A DNA stretch of 64,000 nt from Prosthecobacter debontii (GTDB lineage Bacteria > Verrucomicrobiota > Verrucomicrobiia > Verrucomicrobiales > Akkermansiaceae): the NCBI GenBank assembly GCA_945873125.1, contig CAMCBV010000009.1, positions 1-64,000 of the forward strand, written 5' to 3'. The notes beneath the pieces were generated by a model, which had not been told where the DNA came from, ran no database searches, and worked only from the letters and a program-made list of their open reading frames with translations. Position numbers and translations under genes: made by a program. Shown here piece after piece: positions 34,033 to 43,806 of this stretch (the stretch's first letter is position 1; each line of letters opens with the position of its first letter).

Positions 34033-34619
34033 AGCGCTTCTTTGGTGCTGGGAATTCCTTTGACCCGCGCATCTTTTTCACAAGCTTCACGCAATGCTCT
34101 GGCCAACCCTTTGAAAACGGCTTCCGCAACATGGTGACCATCCCGACCATACAATACCTCGACGTGGATATTCGCACGTAGGTTCGATGCCAACGCACGG
34201 CAAAATTCCTCCACCAATGAAAACGGCATATTGGGCGCGGAAGGTGTCCCGACCGGCGCACGAAACTCCAAGTGAGGACGGTTGCTTAAATCCACGACCA
34301 CACGGGCAAGAGTTTCATCCATCGGCAAGTAAGCACAACCATAACGGCGTATGCCTTCCTTCGTGCCCAGCGCTTCTCGCATACATTCTCCGAGGACGAT
34401 GCCAGTATCTTCAATCGTATGGTGAAAATCGACTTCGAGATCGCCATCCACACGTAGATTCAAATCAAACAACCCATGCTTTGAAAACAGCGTGAGCATG
34501 TGATCAAAAAACGGAATTCCGGTTTTAATCTCGGATGAACCGTCCCCATCAAGATCCACAGACAGATCGATGCTGGTTTCGGCAGTTTTTCTAATGCTCT
34601 TGGAAGTTCGCTGGCTCAT
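34029..34619 (-). CDS. hisB: Imidazoleglycerol-phosphate dehydratase HisB
   Basis: A 196-residue Mn-dependent dehydratase. The two metal-binding HHxxED-type motifs are VDFHHTIEDTGIVLG and GRDGHHVAEAVFK, with HTLFSKHGLFDL and FFDHMLTLFSKHG supplying further ligands. It is a monofunctional bacterial form, not fused to the phosphatase. It is followed by hisH with a 4-bp overlap. The upstream PTPDL-like gene ends 20 bp before hisB and may share the transcript. Confidence 0.95.
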   Translation of the reverse strand: MSQRTSKSIRKTAETSIDLSVDLDGDGSSEIKTGIPFFDHMLTLFSKHGLFDLNLRVDGDLEVDFHHTIEDTGIVLGECMREALGTKEGIRRYGCAYLPMDETLARVVVDLSNRPHLEFRAPVGTPSAPNMPFSLVEEFCRALASNLRANIHVEVLYGRDGHHVAEAVFKGLARALREACEKDARVKGIPSTKEAL

Positions 34620-34639
34620 GACTTTAGATAAGTTCGATT

Positions 34640-35701
34640 CTACTGCTCCGGGTTCAAACGCCCTTTCAGCATCTTGATATAAGATTCCGGCATCCGCTCG
34701 CGCTTCAGCTTTTCAATGATGGCCTTCTGGTCTTCCACCGATGCTCCCGGCAATTTTATCCACGCTTCGGAATAGCTGTCTTCCAAAGATACCGTTTCCG
34801 AGCTGTTTTTTGGGGGTGAATTGAGACGCTTGATTTCAGCATCAACTTGACGCAGTGCTTCAACGATGGATTCCTTGTGAAAAGCATCTGGTGTAATCCA
34901 GAAATTTTTCATGGCTTTTTCCAACTCAAACCTGTGTTTCAAACTCGCCATTTGCTCATCAAGCGCTCCTTGGGTAACCATCCTATCTTCGTTCGACATG
35001 CGTGCCAAACCCGCTTCACGTAATTTCAACCGCGCATCATAACCCGACAGGCTCTCATTCAGGCTAGATTGGTAAAATACCAAAACCTGTTTGATCTTGG
35101 AAACAAGCTCAACCCTTGACTTGCCATTCGGAAATCTGGATTCGTAATCCGCAAACAAACGTAAGGCTCCCAGGAAATTCCGATTGAGCATGTCCCGATA
35201 GATTTTCTGCACCGCAATGGATTGGTCGTAGGCATAGGCTGTCGCCATATAATCCTCAACCGTGACCATCTTACCGGACAGCTTCATTCCTCCCGCACGA
35301 ACAATTTCAAATTCCTGTTTCAGGGATTCCTGAATGGTTTTAGCCTCCTTAAGTTTTTCGCTTCGTGGAAAATCATTGATAAAGTCCTCCACGATTTTCA
35401 ACCTCTGCTCATAATCACCCACCCCAAGTAGATCGGGCACCGGATTCAATGCTTTCAATTTCTTAAATTCCCCAATGTCGGGAGTCTCCAGGGTGATCGA
35501 TTTGATATCACTTTTAAGGAATTTTTTCTCCTCCATGATACCTTTGCTATACTCAACTTCAAGCAGACAGGACGTGTCATCTTGAAAGATAACCTTACCC
35601 TCATGACTCTTTCCGTTTTTGAGTAAAATCGTATCGGCAGCTGCCTGATTCACTGAGAAAAGGAAGGTCATGCCAAGCAACGGGAAAAATTTGAGATTCA
35701 T
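34640..35701 (-). CDS. Secreted helical protein, PTPDL-like
   Basis: A 353-residue protein with a leader (MTFLFSVNQAAA). It begins with a small beta domain (ILLKNGKSHEGKVIFQDD) like the SH3-type repeat found ahead of PTPDL proteins. The NPVPDLLGV segment is close to the PTPDL signature. The remainder is a long charged helical region. The family name is tentative. It lies 20 bp upstream of hisB with the same orientation, yet nothing links it to histidine synthesis. Confidence 0.7.
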   Translation of the reverse strand: MNLKFFPLLGMTFLFSVNQAAADTILLKNGKSHEGKVIFQDDTSCLLEVEYSKGIMEEKKFLKSDIKSITLETPDIGEFKKLKALNPVPDLLGVGDYEQRLKIVEDFINDFPRSEKLKEAKTIQESLKQEFEIVRAGGMKLSGKMVTVEDYMATAYAYDQSIAVQKIYRDMLNRNFLGALRLFADYESRFPNGKSRVELVSKIKQVLVFYQSSLNESLSGYDARLKLREAGLARMSNEDRMVTQGALDEQMASLKHRFELEKAMKNFWITPDAFHKESIVEALRQVDAEIKRLNSPPKNSSETVSLEDSYSEAWIKLPGASVEDQKAIIEKLKRERMPESYIKMLKGRLNPEQ

Positions 35702-35895
35702 AGGGTATTTGAAAAACGAGTGTCTGTGGAGATGTAACCATCATTTCCCGATATAGTGCAAGCGAAGAGAGCAAAGCCACCTTAACACCGAAAAACGGGC
35801 AGATCAGGGGTGAAAGAGAATTCGAGCTCGCAAAAGAAAAGACTTTCGCAAGGTTCATGCTTCGATAATCTCTCTCAACTCGAATTTACATCCGC

Positions 35896-36690
35896 GTGAT
35901 CAGCATCGCCATCTCAAGCCAAAAAGGAGGTGTGGGTAAAACTACATTGTCCATCAACCTGGCCCACGCCTTTGCGCGTGCCGGCTTCAACACCCTACTC
36001 GTCGATGCCGACCCACAAGGTTCTGTCGGGTTATCTCTGACCCGCCAATCACGTTTACTGGCCGGTTTTTATGATTACCTCGCTGATCCAAGTATTTCGA
36101 TGGATCGCTTAATTGTACCAACCCGACTCAAAACCTTCTCACTCGTCGCTGCCGGACAAGCCAGTGATTACGAGGCCGGAAATGGATCTTCCGGTTCACA
36201 CCTCACCCGTGTTCGGACGTTTCTAAGCCAAGTTTCCACTCGCGGATATGACATTTGCATCATTGATACCGCTGCCGGTTTGTTTGGTATCAGCAATGAC
36301 ATCATCTCCTCAGCGAATGCAGTGATGGTTCCTCAACAAGCCGAGCCCCTGGGTATCCGGTCTGTCCCAAAACTTTTGGAAGGACTCAACCGCATCCGCA
36401 TCATCAATCCTCGCCTCCACGTGCTTGGAATATGCCTTACCATGCTTCAGTATAATCTCCAAGAAAGCCATGAAGCTGCCGCGGCACTTCGCGAAATTCT
36501 TCCTGAGGAAATGCTCTTTAAAACCGCCGTCCCTCGCGATGATATTTTCATCCGCGCCAGTGCGAAAGGCCTACCCGTCGCCATCCTTGAAGGCGGGGAA
36601 ATCACAGAAAACGTTTTCGATGCGATCCGCGATGAAATTCAGGCAAAACTGAAAAAAACCAATCACCAACCCTTTCCCCAGAAAATCTAA
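35896..36690 (+). CDS. ParA/MinD-type ATPase
   Basis: A 264-residue deviant Walker A ATPase. It has SSQKGGVGKTTLSIN near the start, LLVDADPQGSVG and CIIDTAAGLFG. Start codon GTG at 35896. ParA-type ATPases position plasmids, chromosomes or protein complexes at poles. No parB or parS is nearby; instead the next gene, overlapping the stop by 1 bp (TAATG), encodes an LC7/roadblock-like protein. The pair is therefore more likely to position a complex than to segregate DNA. Confidence 0.88.
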   Translation: MISIAISSQKGGVGKTTLSINLAHAFARAGFNTLLVDADPQGSVGLSLTRQSRLLAGFYDYLADPSISMDRLIVPTRLKTFSLVAAGQASDYEAGNGSSGSHLTRVRTFLSQVSTRGYDICIIDTAAGLFGISNDIISSANAVMVPQQAEPLGIRSVPKLLEGLNRIRIINPRLHVLGICLTMLQYNLQESHEAAAALREILPEEMLFKTAVPRDDIFIRASAKGLPVAILEGGEITENVFDAIRDEIQAKLKKTNHQPFPQKI

Positions 36691-37262
36691 TGGACACGAT
36701 CAATCCGTGGTTGGACGCGTCGGAAGTCCGGCAGCTCGCAGAAAAACTCATTCGCCCAGTTGAGCAGACTCAGGTCCCTTCACAAGATCCTGGGTTTGAT
36801 ACCTCTTTCGTCGGCTTCGTCGAGACCAGCGGGACGGCCAAAGAATTTGCCGTTCAGGAAATTACCAGCACTGCACCAGCACCTGTGATTCCTCAGCCAG
36901 TCTTGCAATCAACGCCTATTCCATCCGCAACCAACGTTTCGGATAACCGATTCCTGAATTTACGCAACAGCCTCACCGAGTATCTCGGTGCAAAAGAAAT
37001 CTTCATTTTGGACCATACCGGAGCGGTCATTTTTGATGAAAGCCATCACGGTCGACTCCATTTCATTGCACGTGATCTCATCCTTCAGGCCGGACAACCT
37101 AACAACGTCCGAGTTAAATTCGGCCCTTCCGCCAATCTCGAGCTCATTCCCTGTGTAAGTCCGCAAGGCCTCGTGATCCTCGGCGCGCTTTTCCCTATTC
37201 CTCTTCCCGTCGAAAAAATCACCGGTATCCGCCAAGCGCTGAGCCAAGCCCTCTCCGCTTAA
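36690..37262 (+). CDS. Roadblock/LC7-like partner of the ParA ATPase
   Basis: A 190-residue protein with a disordered Pro/Thr-rich N-terminal half (residues 30-80, for example PQPVLQSTPIPS) and a C-terminal alpha/beta domain (from about 90) reading LRNSLTEYLGAKEIFILDHTGAVIF, then a long helix and FGPSANLELIPCVSPQGLVILGALF. The order helix, strand pair, helix, strands fits a roadblock/LC7 fold, as in MglB, though the match is structural rather than by motif. Translation is coupled to the ParA gene by TAATG. Confidence 0.65.
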   Translation: MDTINPWLDASEVRQLAEKLIRPVEQTQVPSQDPGFDTSFVGFVETSGTAKEFAVQEITSTAPAPVIPQPVLQSTPIPSATNVSDNRFLNLRNSLTEYLGAKEIFILDHTGAVIFDESHHGRLHFIARDLILQAGQPNNVRVKFGPSANLELIPCVSPQGLVILGALFPIPLPVEKITGIRQALSQALSA

Positions 37263-37335
37263 AGGATTTGCTTCTGCGTTTTCTCGGTCGCCTAGGTGTC
37301 CTCCGTTTTGAATCTTACACGGGCCTCGTTTTCTT

Positions 37336-38247
37336 ATGTATCTTTCCGTCACCGAGAAACACGATCGATTGGACGCTTACCTCGCCAATCAGATCCAAGA
37401 TCTTTCCCGTTCAAGAATTCAAGATCTCATCCGCGAGCACTACATCCTGCTCAATGGAAAGCCTGCAAAACCACGCGATGCCATTTCACCGGGCGATGAA
37501 ATTTCGATCGTGATCCCAGAGGCGGTGCCTGATATCGCTAGTGCCCAGGACATTGCACTCGATATCCTGTTCGAAGACGAACACCTCATCGTTCTTCACA
37601 AAGCTCACGGCATGGTCGTTCACCCCGCTCCAGGAAATCCCGATGGCACCCTCGTCAACGCTCTACTCCATCATTGCAAAGGCAAGCTCTCCGGCATCGG
37701 CGGCGTCGAGCGACCCGGCATTGTGCATCGCCTTGACAAGGATACCTCCGGCTGTCTTGTCGTCGCCAAAACCGACCCAGCACACCAAGGCCTCGCCAAC
37801 CAGTTTTCCGAGCGCTCGACGATGGAAAAAATTTACCTCGCCGTAACCAACGGCATTCCGCTTAAACCCAAGGACACGATTTTCACCCATATCGGCCGGC
37901 ATCCGGTGAATCGCCAAAAAATGGCGGTCATCACCCCTCCCGCCGGCAAAACGGCGATTACCGATTACGAAGTGATCGCCCCCGATCAAGCCACCAAAAC
38001 TGCCTTGGTTCTCTGCCACCTACATACCGGACGCACCCACCAAATCCGCGTCCATCTCCAACACATCGGCACCCCGATTCTTGGCGATCCCATTTACTCC
38101 AAAAAACATTCCCTCCCCACCCCCAGACTCCTCCTCCATGCTTGGAGGCTCTCCTTCAACCACCCGGTCACCGGAGAAAAACTCTCTTTCACAGCCCCAC
38201 CTCCCCCAGATTTCGATCCCTGGCTACCGGAAAACTTTAAACTCTAA
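37336..38247 (+). CDS. rluD: RluA-family 23S rRNA pseudouridine synthase (RluD-like)
   Basis: A 303-residue protein with an N-terminal S4 RNA-binding domain (DLSRSRIQDLIREHYILLNGKP) and the RluA catalytic domain. The catalytic Asp is in VHRLDKDTSGCLVVAK; GMVVHPAPGNPDGTLVNAL and HTGRTHQIRVHLQHIGTPILGD complete the family pattern. It converts uridines in 23S rRNA, probably positions in helix 69. It is 73 bp from the LC7-like gene. Confidence 0.92.
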   Translation: MYLSVTEKHDRLDAYLANQIQDLSRSRIQDLIREHYILLNGKPAKPRDAISPGDEISIVIPEAVPDIASAQDIALDILFEDEHLIVLHKAHGMVVHPAPGNPDGTLVNALLHHCKGKLSGIGGVERPGIVHRLDKDTSGCLVVAKTDPAHQGLANQFSERSTMEKIYLAVTNGIPLKPKDTIFTHIGRHPVNRQKMAVITPPAGKTAITDYEVIAPDQATKTALVLCHLHTGRTHQIRVHLQHIGTPILGDPIYSKKHSLPTPRLLLHAWRLSFNHPVTGEKLSFTAPPPPDFDPWLPENFKL

Positions 38248-38304
38248 GAATGAGTCATCAAACAGCCTCTCTTCATTGAGATTTAGAGTTTAAAATTTAA
38301 AATT

Positions 38305-39105
38305 TCACCCAACGACGGCCCTATGAATCTTGCCCGTTGACCGTTTCAAGAAACGCCTTGCGAGTTCTTCAAACTGCTCTGAAAGGTCCGTCAGATAAAT
38401 GGACAACTTGCCGTCTTCTTCTTGATCGCTGAGAAGATCGATTTTTTCTAACATGATTTTCAAATGCTCTGCACAAGTCGTCGCGGAATCCACCAAGCGC
38501 ACATCCGACGGAAGCACCTCTTTCAAAACCGGAACCAACAGCGGATAATGCGTGCAGGCCAACATCAAAGTATCGATCCCTTTATCGATCAGAGGTTGTA
38601 AATATTTTAACAACACTTGTTGAGTCACCTCTTCAGAAATCCAGTTTTCCTCAATCAACGGCACCAATAACGGCGCGGCGATCCCATGGATCATTAACCC
38701 AGTCCGACGTGTCGCAAGAGCGTGCTGATAAACATGTGAACCGATCGTTCCACGCGTCGCGATAATCCCGATCCGCTCCGCTGTGGGATCAGCCAACGCG
38801 GCTTCAACACCTGGTAGAATCACTCCCATGATAGGAATTTCATATTTCTGCTGGAGTGATGGCAAAGCATGTGCCGTCGCGGTGTTGCACGCTACAACAA
38901 TGGCCTTAACGCCCTTAGATAACAAAAAATTTACATCCTCATCCGCAAACTGCCGGATCGTCTCCGGGCTCTTCGACCCATATGGCAAGCGTGCCGTGTC
39001 ACCTAAATAGATGACATCCTCATGCGGCAATAAATCCTGAACCGCCCGCACGACGGTCAACCCGCCGACTCCCGAATCAAAAAATCCCAATGCTGCTTGC
39101 TTCAC
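38305..39105 (-). CDS. murI: Glutamate racemase MurI
   Basis: Interconverts L- and D-glutamate, supplying D-Glu for peptidoglycan. The two catalytic cysteines are in VVACNTATAHALPS and MLACTHYPLLVPV. The N-terminal GFFDSGVGGLTVVRA and DTARLPYGSKSPE confirm the family. The GTG at 39105 gives the usual spacing to FFDSGVGG; longer GTG/TTG starts exist at 39144 and 39147. Same strand as dgkA, whose start is about 480 bp upstream on that strand. Confidence 0.94.
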   Translation of the reverse strand: MKQAALGFFDSGVGGLTVVRAVQDLLPHEDVIYLGDTARLPYGSKSPETIRQFADEDVNFLLSKGVKAIVVACNTATAHALPSLQQKYEIPIMGVILPGVEAALADPTAERIGIIATRGTIGSHVYQHALATRRTGLMIHGIAAPLLVPLIEENWISEEVTQQVLLKYLQPLIDKGIDTLMLACTHYPLLVPVLKEVLPSDVRLVDSATTCAEHLKIMLEKIDLLSDQEEDGKLSIYLTDLSEQFEELARRFLKRSTGKIHRAVVG

Positions 39106-39205
39106 GAGTCCGATTCTTATAGCTCCAAAAAAATCATCAATCACCAAAGCAGGAACTGGGACTAAAAATCAGGGATGACCGCCCAAGAGCCCATGGTGAC
39201 AACTT

Positions 39206-39586
39206 TCAATTTTGGACCATCACCAGAATTTTGGGCAAATAGATGATGCATCCAACCGTTACCGCCCCGATCACCGAGATCAACACGGCACCTGCCGCCA
39301 CATCCTTGGCGTGCGCGATGACTGGATGAAAATCTTCGGTCGTAGCATCACATAAAAACTCAAAAGCCGTATTCATGGCTTCGGACGCCCAAACCGAACT
39401 GATTGCCAATGCAATCCAACACCATTCCGCCGAAGCGAGGTTCAAGGCAAATCCCGCAACCACCGTCACTACCGTCGCAACCAGATGAATCCACGCATTG
39501 TGCTGGGACCTGAGCATGTGGCGTATGCCTTGAATCGCGTATGTGAAACTGCGAACTCTACCGGTGAATTGAAAGGGACGGTTCAT
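39206..39586 (-). CDS. dgkA: Diacylglycerol/undecaprenol kinase family protein
   Basis: A 126-residue protein with three transmembrane helices. The family signature is SEAMNTAFEFLCDATTEDFH followed by AHAKDVAAGAVLISV, where the Glu and Asp bind Mg-ATP. It phosphorylates undecaprenol or diacylglycerol at the inner membrane and so feeds peptidoglycan or lipid recycling. It lies in a same-strand run with murI and the antiporters; the antiporter gene ends 19 bp before it, suggesting co-transcription. Confidence 0.9.
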   Translation of the reverse strand: MNRPFQFTGRVRSFTYAIQGIRHMLRSQHNAWIHLVATVVTVVAGFALNLASAEWCWIALAISSVWASEAMNTAFEFLCDATTEDFHPVIAHAKDVAAGAVLISVIGAVTVGCIIYLPKILVMVQN

Positions 39587-39605
39587 GGATTTCCTTGGAA
39601 TGGAT

Positions 39606-41177
39606 CTATTTCAAACGGTCATTGACTGACATCCAAGCCATAAAGGTATCAGCCGCAGCTTCCGAGTTCATGACTGGAATACCTCCGGCGGCTTTGACCC
39701 GCTGAGCATCTTCATTTTCAAAAACCCGGGCGATCACTGGCACACCGCGGACATGGCTCAAAACGGTCAAGGCATCGCCGACCCGTCTCATTGATGCAAT
39801 GATAAGCTTCGCATCGCGCGCACCGGCTTTTTTCAAAACCTCCTCCTCTGCCCCGTCCCCACGAATAAACGCGATATTTTTGGCTGCCAGTGCACGGCAA
39901 ACCGCCGCGTCATCATCGACCACGACGATCTCATCGCCCTGTGCCAACAACGGCTTTACCGTCCACATCCCTGCCGATCCAAAACCGAGAATCAGCACGT
40001 GTCCTTTCGGCGTTTCAACAGGCTTACTCCTCTTTCTCAGGGGATGAAATGGCAACAGGAAATTAGCAACAGTTTCTCGGCCTAGCAGAGGAGTCATCAC
40101 CATAGTCATGATCGTAGTCAGGGCTAAAACCGAAAATGTATCCGCACTTACATGACCAAGGAGCACCCCACTCAATCCAAGGAGCAGGGAATACTCACTC
40201 GTTTGTGCCAAGAGCAAACCCGTCTCGATCGCCGCTCGCGCATTGAGTCCCCGCCATTCCGCGACCCATGCAACCAATGGCGGAGTCACAACAATGACCA
40301 CCAGAGAATAAACCCCCGCCTGCAACCAAAATTCCAAATCCGGAATACCGAGCAAAGCACCCAGGGCCACGAAGAACATCGCGTGGAAAAAATCGACCAG
40401 TGAAGACAACTGACCACGCACCAAGCCGTTAAGCGGAAACGCGGAAAATACAAAGCCTCCTGCGAACGCACCCGAGATGAGTGGCAGTTTCAGCCAGGAA
40501 GCCACACCCACAAATCCCAGCAACACCGCAATCAGCCAAAGCAACAAGTTCTCCTCATCGGGTTTGAATTTGAGAACCAATTTCGGAATCAAGAAACGTT
40601 GTGCGACCCAGGCTACAGAGCCCATTAGCAAGACTTCGAGAAGCCCCCTACCAACATTCCAAGCCCCGCCATCCACTCGGGAAAGCATGACAATCAACAA
40701 AACCAACGCCACATCCTGCAACAACAATACCCCCGTCACGACCCGCCCATAGGGCTCAAACATTGCCTTGCGAGTTTGCAAATGCCTTAGCACCACCAAG
40801 GTCGAACTCGCCGCTAACCCACCTCCGATATATATAGACTCCAGCGTTCCCACACCCATCCACTTCGCGCAGAGAAATCCGATGCCCAATGCGAAAAGAA
40901 ACTGAACACCAGCCACCCAAACAACCGCCTTTCCAAATTTCCTGAAACGCTTGGGGTTAAGCTCAACTCCTGATGAAAACACCAGAAACACCAAGCCCAA
41001 CTCGAGCAGGTTCATGGATCCGGCGCCGTTGCCTAAACTCAATTCTCTCGGAACCAGACCAGACAAACTCAGAGCCATTCCCGCTGCAATGAGCACGGGA
41101 AGCGATGGCAGACGAAAATACTTCGCCAATCCATAGGCTATCGCGGCAGCACCGAGCAATAAGGCAAAAAGATTCAT
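39606..41177 (-). CDS. CPA2 family monovalent cation:proton antiporter with TrkA_N domain (second copy)
   Basis: A 523-residue membrane protein with about 12 helices, among them AALLLGAAAIAYGLAKYF at the start and GGGLAASSTLVVL (the CPA2 substrate region). The C-terminal Rossmann TrkA_N (KTN) domain begins GHVLILGFGSAGM and has VVVDDDAAVCRAL, then an ADP/NAD fold. It exchanges K+ or Na+ for protons, as in KefB/KefC/YbaL. It overlaps the upstream paralogue by 4 bp, so the pair is translated together. No separate KefF-like oxidoreductase is present. Confidence 0.88.
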   Translation of the reverse strand: MNLFALLLGAAAIAYGLAKYFRLPSLPVLIAAGMALSLSGLVPRELSLGNGAGSMNLLELGLVFLVFSSGVELNPKRFRKFGKAVVWVAGVQFLFALGIGFLCAKWMGVGTLESIYIGGGLAASSTLVVLRHLQTRKAMFEPYGRVVTGVLLLQDVALVLLIVMLSRVDGGAWNVGRGLLEVLLMGSVAWVAQRFLIPKLVLKFKPDEENLLLWLIAVLLGFVGVASWLKLPLISGAFAGGFVFSAFPLNGLVRGQLSSLVDFFHAMFFVALGALLGIPDLEFWLQAGVYSLVVIVVTPPLVAWVAEWRGLNARAAIETGLLLAQTSEYSLLLGLSGVLLGHVSADTFSVLALTTIMTMVMTPLLGRETVANFLLPFHPLRKRSKPVETPKGHVLILGFGSAGMWTVKPLLAQGDEIVVVDDDAAVCRALAAKNIAFIRGDGAEEEVLKKAGARDAKLIIASMRRVGDALTVLSHVRGVPVIARVFENEDAQRVKAAGGIPVMNSEAAADTFMAWMSVNDRLK

Positions 41178-42832
41178 TCAATCACCCCTAACTCTTTCAT
41201 CTTTTCCAGCTGCGCCTTTACCCCGTCGACTTTCGAGACCATCAGATAATCCGTTTCCAAATCCAATAAATTATCCACCACGGATAGATCCACGACATGG
41301 ATTGCACAGGGCACATTCACACTCTTCGCGCGATACGCGAGTAGGTCGTTCGTCTCCTCAATTTGTAGCGCGGAGACGATCAGTTTCGCGCGCGAATATC
41401 CCGCCTCCTCAAGCACCGAAAGATATCCGACACTTCCTAATAAGGACCGGCCTGGCAACCCCTCGAGTTTGGCGGGATCCGTGTCCACGGCCAAAACGTC
41501 CTCGCCTTTCCCAACCAAACGCCGCACCAATGACCTGCCCAAGGTATTCATACCGACCACAATTACATGCCCCTCCAAATGCTCACCCGCATGCACGATC
41601 CGGTCCGTCACCTCAGGCTTGCCATCGAGAAATTTCCATCTAAGCAAACCCGCCTTCAGCACCCACGCGAATACCCCATGGTTGTGGATAATCACATAAG
41701 ACGAAACCGCAATTGTCACCACCCCGACCAAAGCTGAAACTAAAAGGATTTCCGCACCGATCAAACCGTTGCTCATGGCCAGCCCAGCGAGAATAAATGA
41801 GAACTCACTGGTCTGAGCCAAGGTCACACCTGTTAGAAAAGACGTCTTACGGCCGTATCCCAGCCAACCTAGAATCCCGAGAAACAACAAGGGCTTCACA
41901 AGCAAGACAAAGGCGGAAAAACCAAACACCGCACCCAAGTGAGCGCTCGCACCAGTCAAATCCATCCGTATTCCCAGCGTCACGAAAAACACCGCGATGA
42001 AAAAATTCATCAAGGGATGCACCCTGCTGCGCAGGTCTTCGTTATAGGGAAGTTGCGCCAAACTCATGCCCGCAAGAAACGCTCCTACCTCCACGGATAG
42101 CTCGAAATGATGAGCGCACAAAACCATCAGAAAACACCAGGAAAGCGCCCAGATCAATAACACATCCGGCGACCTCGCCGCCCATTTGAACGCTCTTGGT
42201 AACAGGTATTTCGAGGCAACCATGGCCACGACAAGCAATACCACCATGCCACCAAATGCTTTGAGCAGTCCCTTTCCCACCACCGCGATGTCCATGCTCC
42301 CGGCATCACCTGAAAATCCCGCTAAAAAAGTCAGCAGCATGATTACCACTACATCCTGAACCAACAAAACCCCCAGCCCGATCCGACCATACAAACTTTC
42401 AATCTCACCTTTAACCTCTAACAATTTCACCACCACCACCGTGCTGCTGAATGTCAGCGCCAAAGCCAAAAACAAACCCTGCACCAGTCCGAAACGCATC
42501 GCTTTGGCCAAAAGAAAACCAAGTCCCGCCGTCAAAACAACCTGCATGAATCCGGCAATCAAGGCCACCTTTCCCACATCGCGCACTTTTCTCATGCTGA
42601 GCTCCAGTCCGACCAGAAACAGCAGCAAGGCAATTCCCATCTCGGAAACAAGATCCAAACCTTGCTCAACCGCCACCCAACCCAACACCGGTCCAATCAA
42701 AATTCCACATACCATATAAACCGCAATCGCCGGCATGCGTAACATCCGCCCAGCCATCACCATCACCGCAGCACAGATCGCAATAATTCCCAAACTCTGT
42801 AAAAATCCGATTCCTGCCATAAACCATGACAT
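41174..42832 (-). CDS. CPA2 family monovalent cation:proton antiporter with TrkA_N domain (first copy)
   Basis: A 552-residue paralogue of the next gene, with about 12 helices (LGIIAICAAVMVMAGRML at the start; FSSTVVVVKLLEV in the core). The TrkA_N domain starts GHVIVVGMNTLGRSLVRRL with VDTDPAKLEGLPG. The final residues (MKELGVIE) are outside the KTN domain. The sequences of the two paralogues differ throughout, so this is an old tandem duplication. Possibly a heteromeric pair. Confidence 0.88.
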   Translation of the reverse strand: MSWFMAGIGFLQSLGIIAICAAVMVMAGRMLRMPAIAVYMVCGILIGPVLGWVAVEQGLDLVSEMGIALLLFLVGLELSMRKVRDVGKVALIAGFMQVVLTAGLGFLLAKAMRFGLVQGLFLALALTFSSTVVVVKLLEVKGEIESLYGRIGLGVLLVQDVVVIMLLTFLAGFSGDAGSMDIAVVGKGLLKAFGGMVVLLVVAMVASKYLLPRAFKWAARSPDVLLIWALSWCFLMVLCAHHFELSVEVGAFLAGMSLAQLPYNEDLRSRVHPLMNFFIAVFFVTLGIRMDLTGASAHLGAVFGFSAFVLLVKPLLFLGILGWLGYGRKTSFLTGVTLAQTSEFSFILAGLAMSNGLIGAEILLVSALVGVVTIAVSSYVIIHNHGVFAWVLKAGLLRWKFLDGKPEVTDRIVHAGEHLEGHVIVVGMNTLGRSLVRRLVGKGEDVLAVDTDPAKLEGLPGRSLLGSVGYLSVLEEAGYSRAKLIVSALQIEETNDLLAYRAKSVNVPCAIHVVDLSVVDNLLDLETDYLMVSKVDGVKAQLEKMKELGVIE

Positions 42833-43013
42833 AGTTAGAGGATGGAACGGATCACGTCGAGAAAAGAGCCTTCAATTTCAATATTCGATTTTTTTTACGG
42901 CTACTGAATCACGACTGGCGATACCAAGACAGGATTGGGGTTGTAGCTACGGAATGTCATCTGAACCAACCGACTGGCAGGGGTTGCACTTCACTCTTGA
43001 TCCTGAGATTGAA

Positions 43014-43436
43014 TTATTTGATGTAATATCCAGATACACGCCATATTCCATCAGCTTTCATCGGTGTAACTGTCTCAACCGATTCACGCTTATCTGTAAA
43101 TGATGTCTTGAACTGAATGACGACATACTCGCCATCGGGCGCGCCAGGAAGTGAAGTCTTATACATCACAGAGCTTAATTCTCGTGATTTCAGCACACCA
43201 AACGGCTTCCGAGCTGACGCAACCATCTCTGACCACTGCTCCTCTTTCACTTTATCCTTAAAAAATGGCGCAGCCTCCTGCCAGCTTTTCTTGTATTCTT
43301 TAGAATCAACCAACGCCAGCCACGACTTGGCGGCGGTAACAGCTGCATCAGTCTTCTCATCAGCTTGTGCGGTGGCTGCGAATATTCCGAGCCCGCATAC
43401 AAGTACTGCAGTCTTAATCATTGTTGATGTTTTCAT
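43014..43436 (-). CDS. Secreted DUF4019-like protein
   Basis: A 140-residue protein. The ATG at 43436 gives a good leader (TAVLVCGLGIFAATAQA). The mature part, KSWLALVDSKEYKKSWQEAAPFFK and a C-terminal VTPMKADGIWRVSGYYIK, fits DUF4019, an NTF2-like small secreted family of unknown role. It is isolated: 181 bp follow the CPA2 start and 370 bp precede rph. Confidence 0.78.
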   Translation of the reverse strand: MKTSTMIKTAVLVCGLGIFAATAQADEKTDAAVTAAKSWLALVDSKEYKKSWQEAAPFFKDKVKEEQWSEMVASARKPFGVLKSRELSSVMYKTSLPGAPDGEYVVIQFKTSFTDKRESVETVTPMKADGIWRVSGYYIK

Positions 43437-43806
43437 GAGGTTGATTTGGCTGGTTGGCTTCATTGTTAGCATACAGCTTTATTATTATGACTTAGGCACC
43501 CTATATTCAGCGAATGCCAAATCCAAATCTGATAGAAAAGTCTTTTATTTGAAAAGGATTATTCCAGCTGGCGTATGTAGAACCAGCTCCTTTAACACGA
43601 TTTTAGCTCCAGCATCAAACCTCATCATGCTCTCTCCGTTTTACGCGGCGGTTTTATCAAAACCGCCCTACCATTGATTCCCTACCTCTTATTTCTCTTT
43701 ATTCCATTGAGAACTTACTTCGAAGATCCTGAGCTTCTTGGGACGACCCATCGCTTCCTTGGAATTTGAACTTTGAACTTTAAACTTTACCGCTCATCGT
43801 CCCCAC
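43437..43806. other. Non-coding gap with a perfect palindrome
   Basis: No convincing gene. A perfect palindrome (ggcggtttt, 3-base loop, aaaaccgcc; 43647-43667) lies in the middle. The right end (43765-43795) has a tttgaactttaaacttt stretch similar to AT-rich stretches after rluD (about 38279) and after the FGE-like gene (about 45745). The rph promoter must lie at the right end. Confidence 0.6.
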
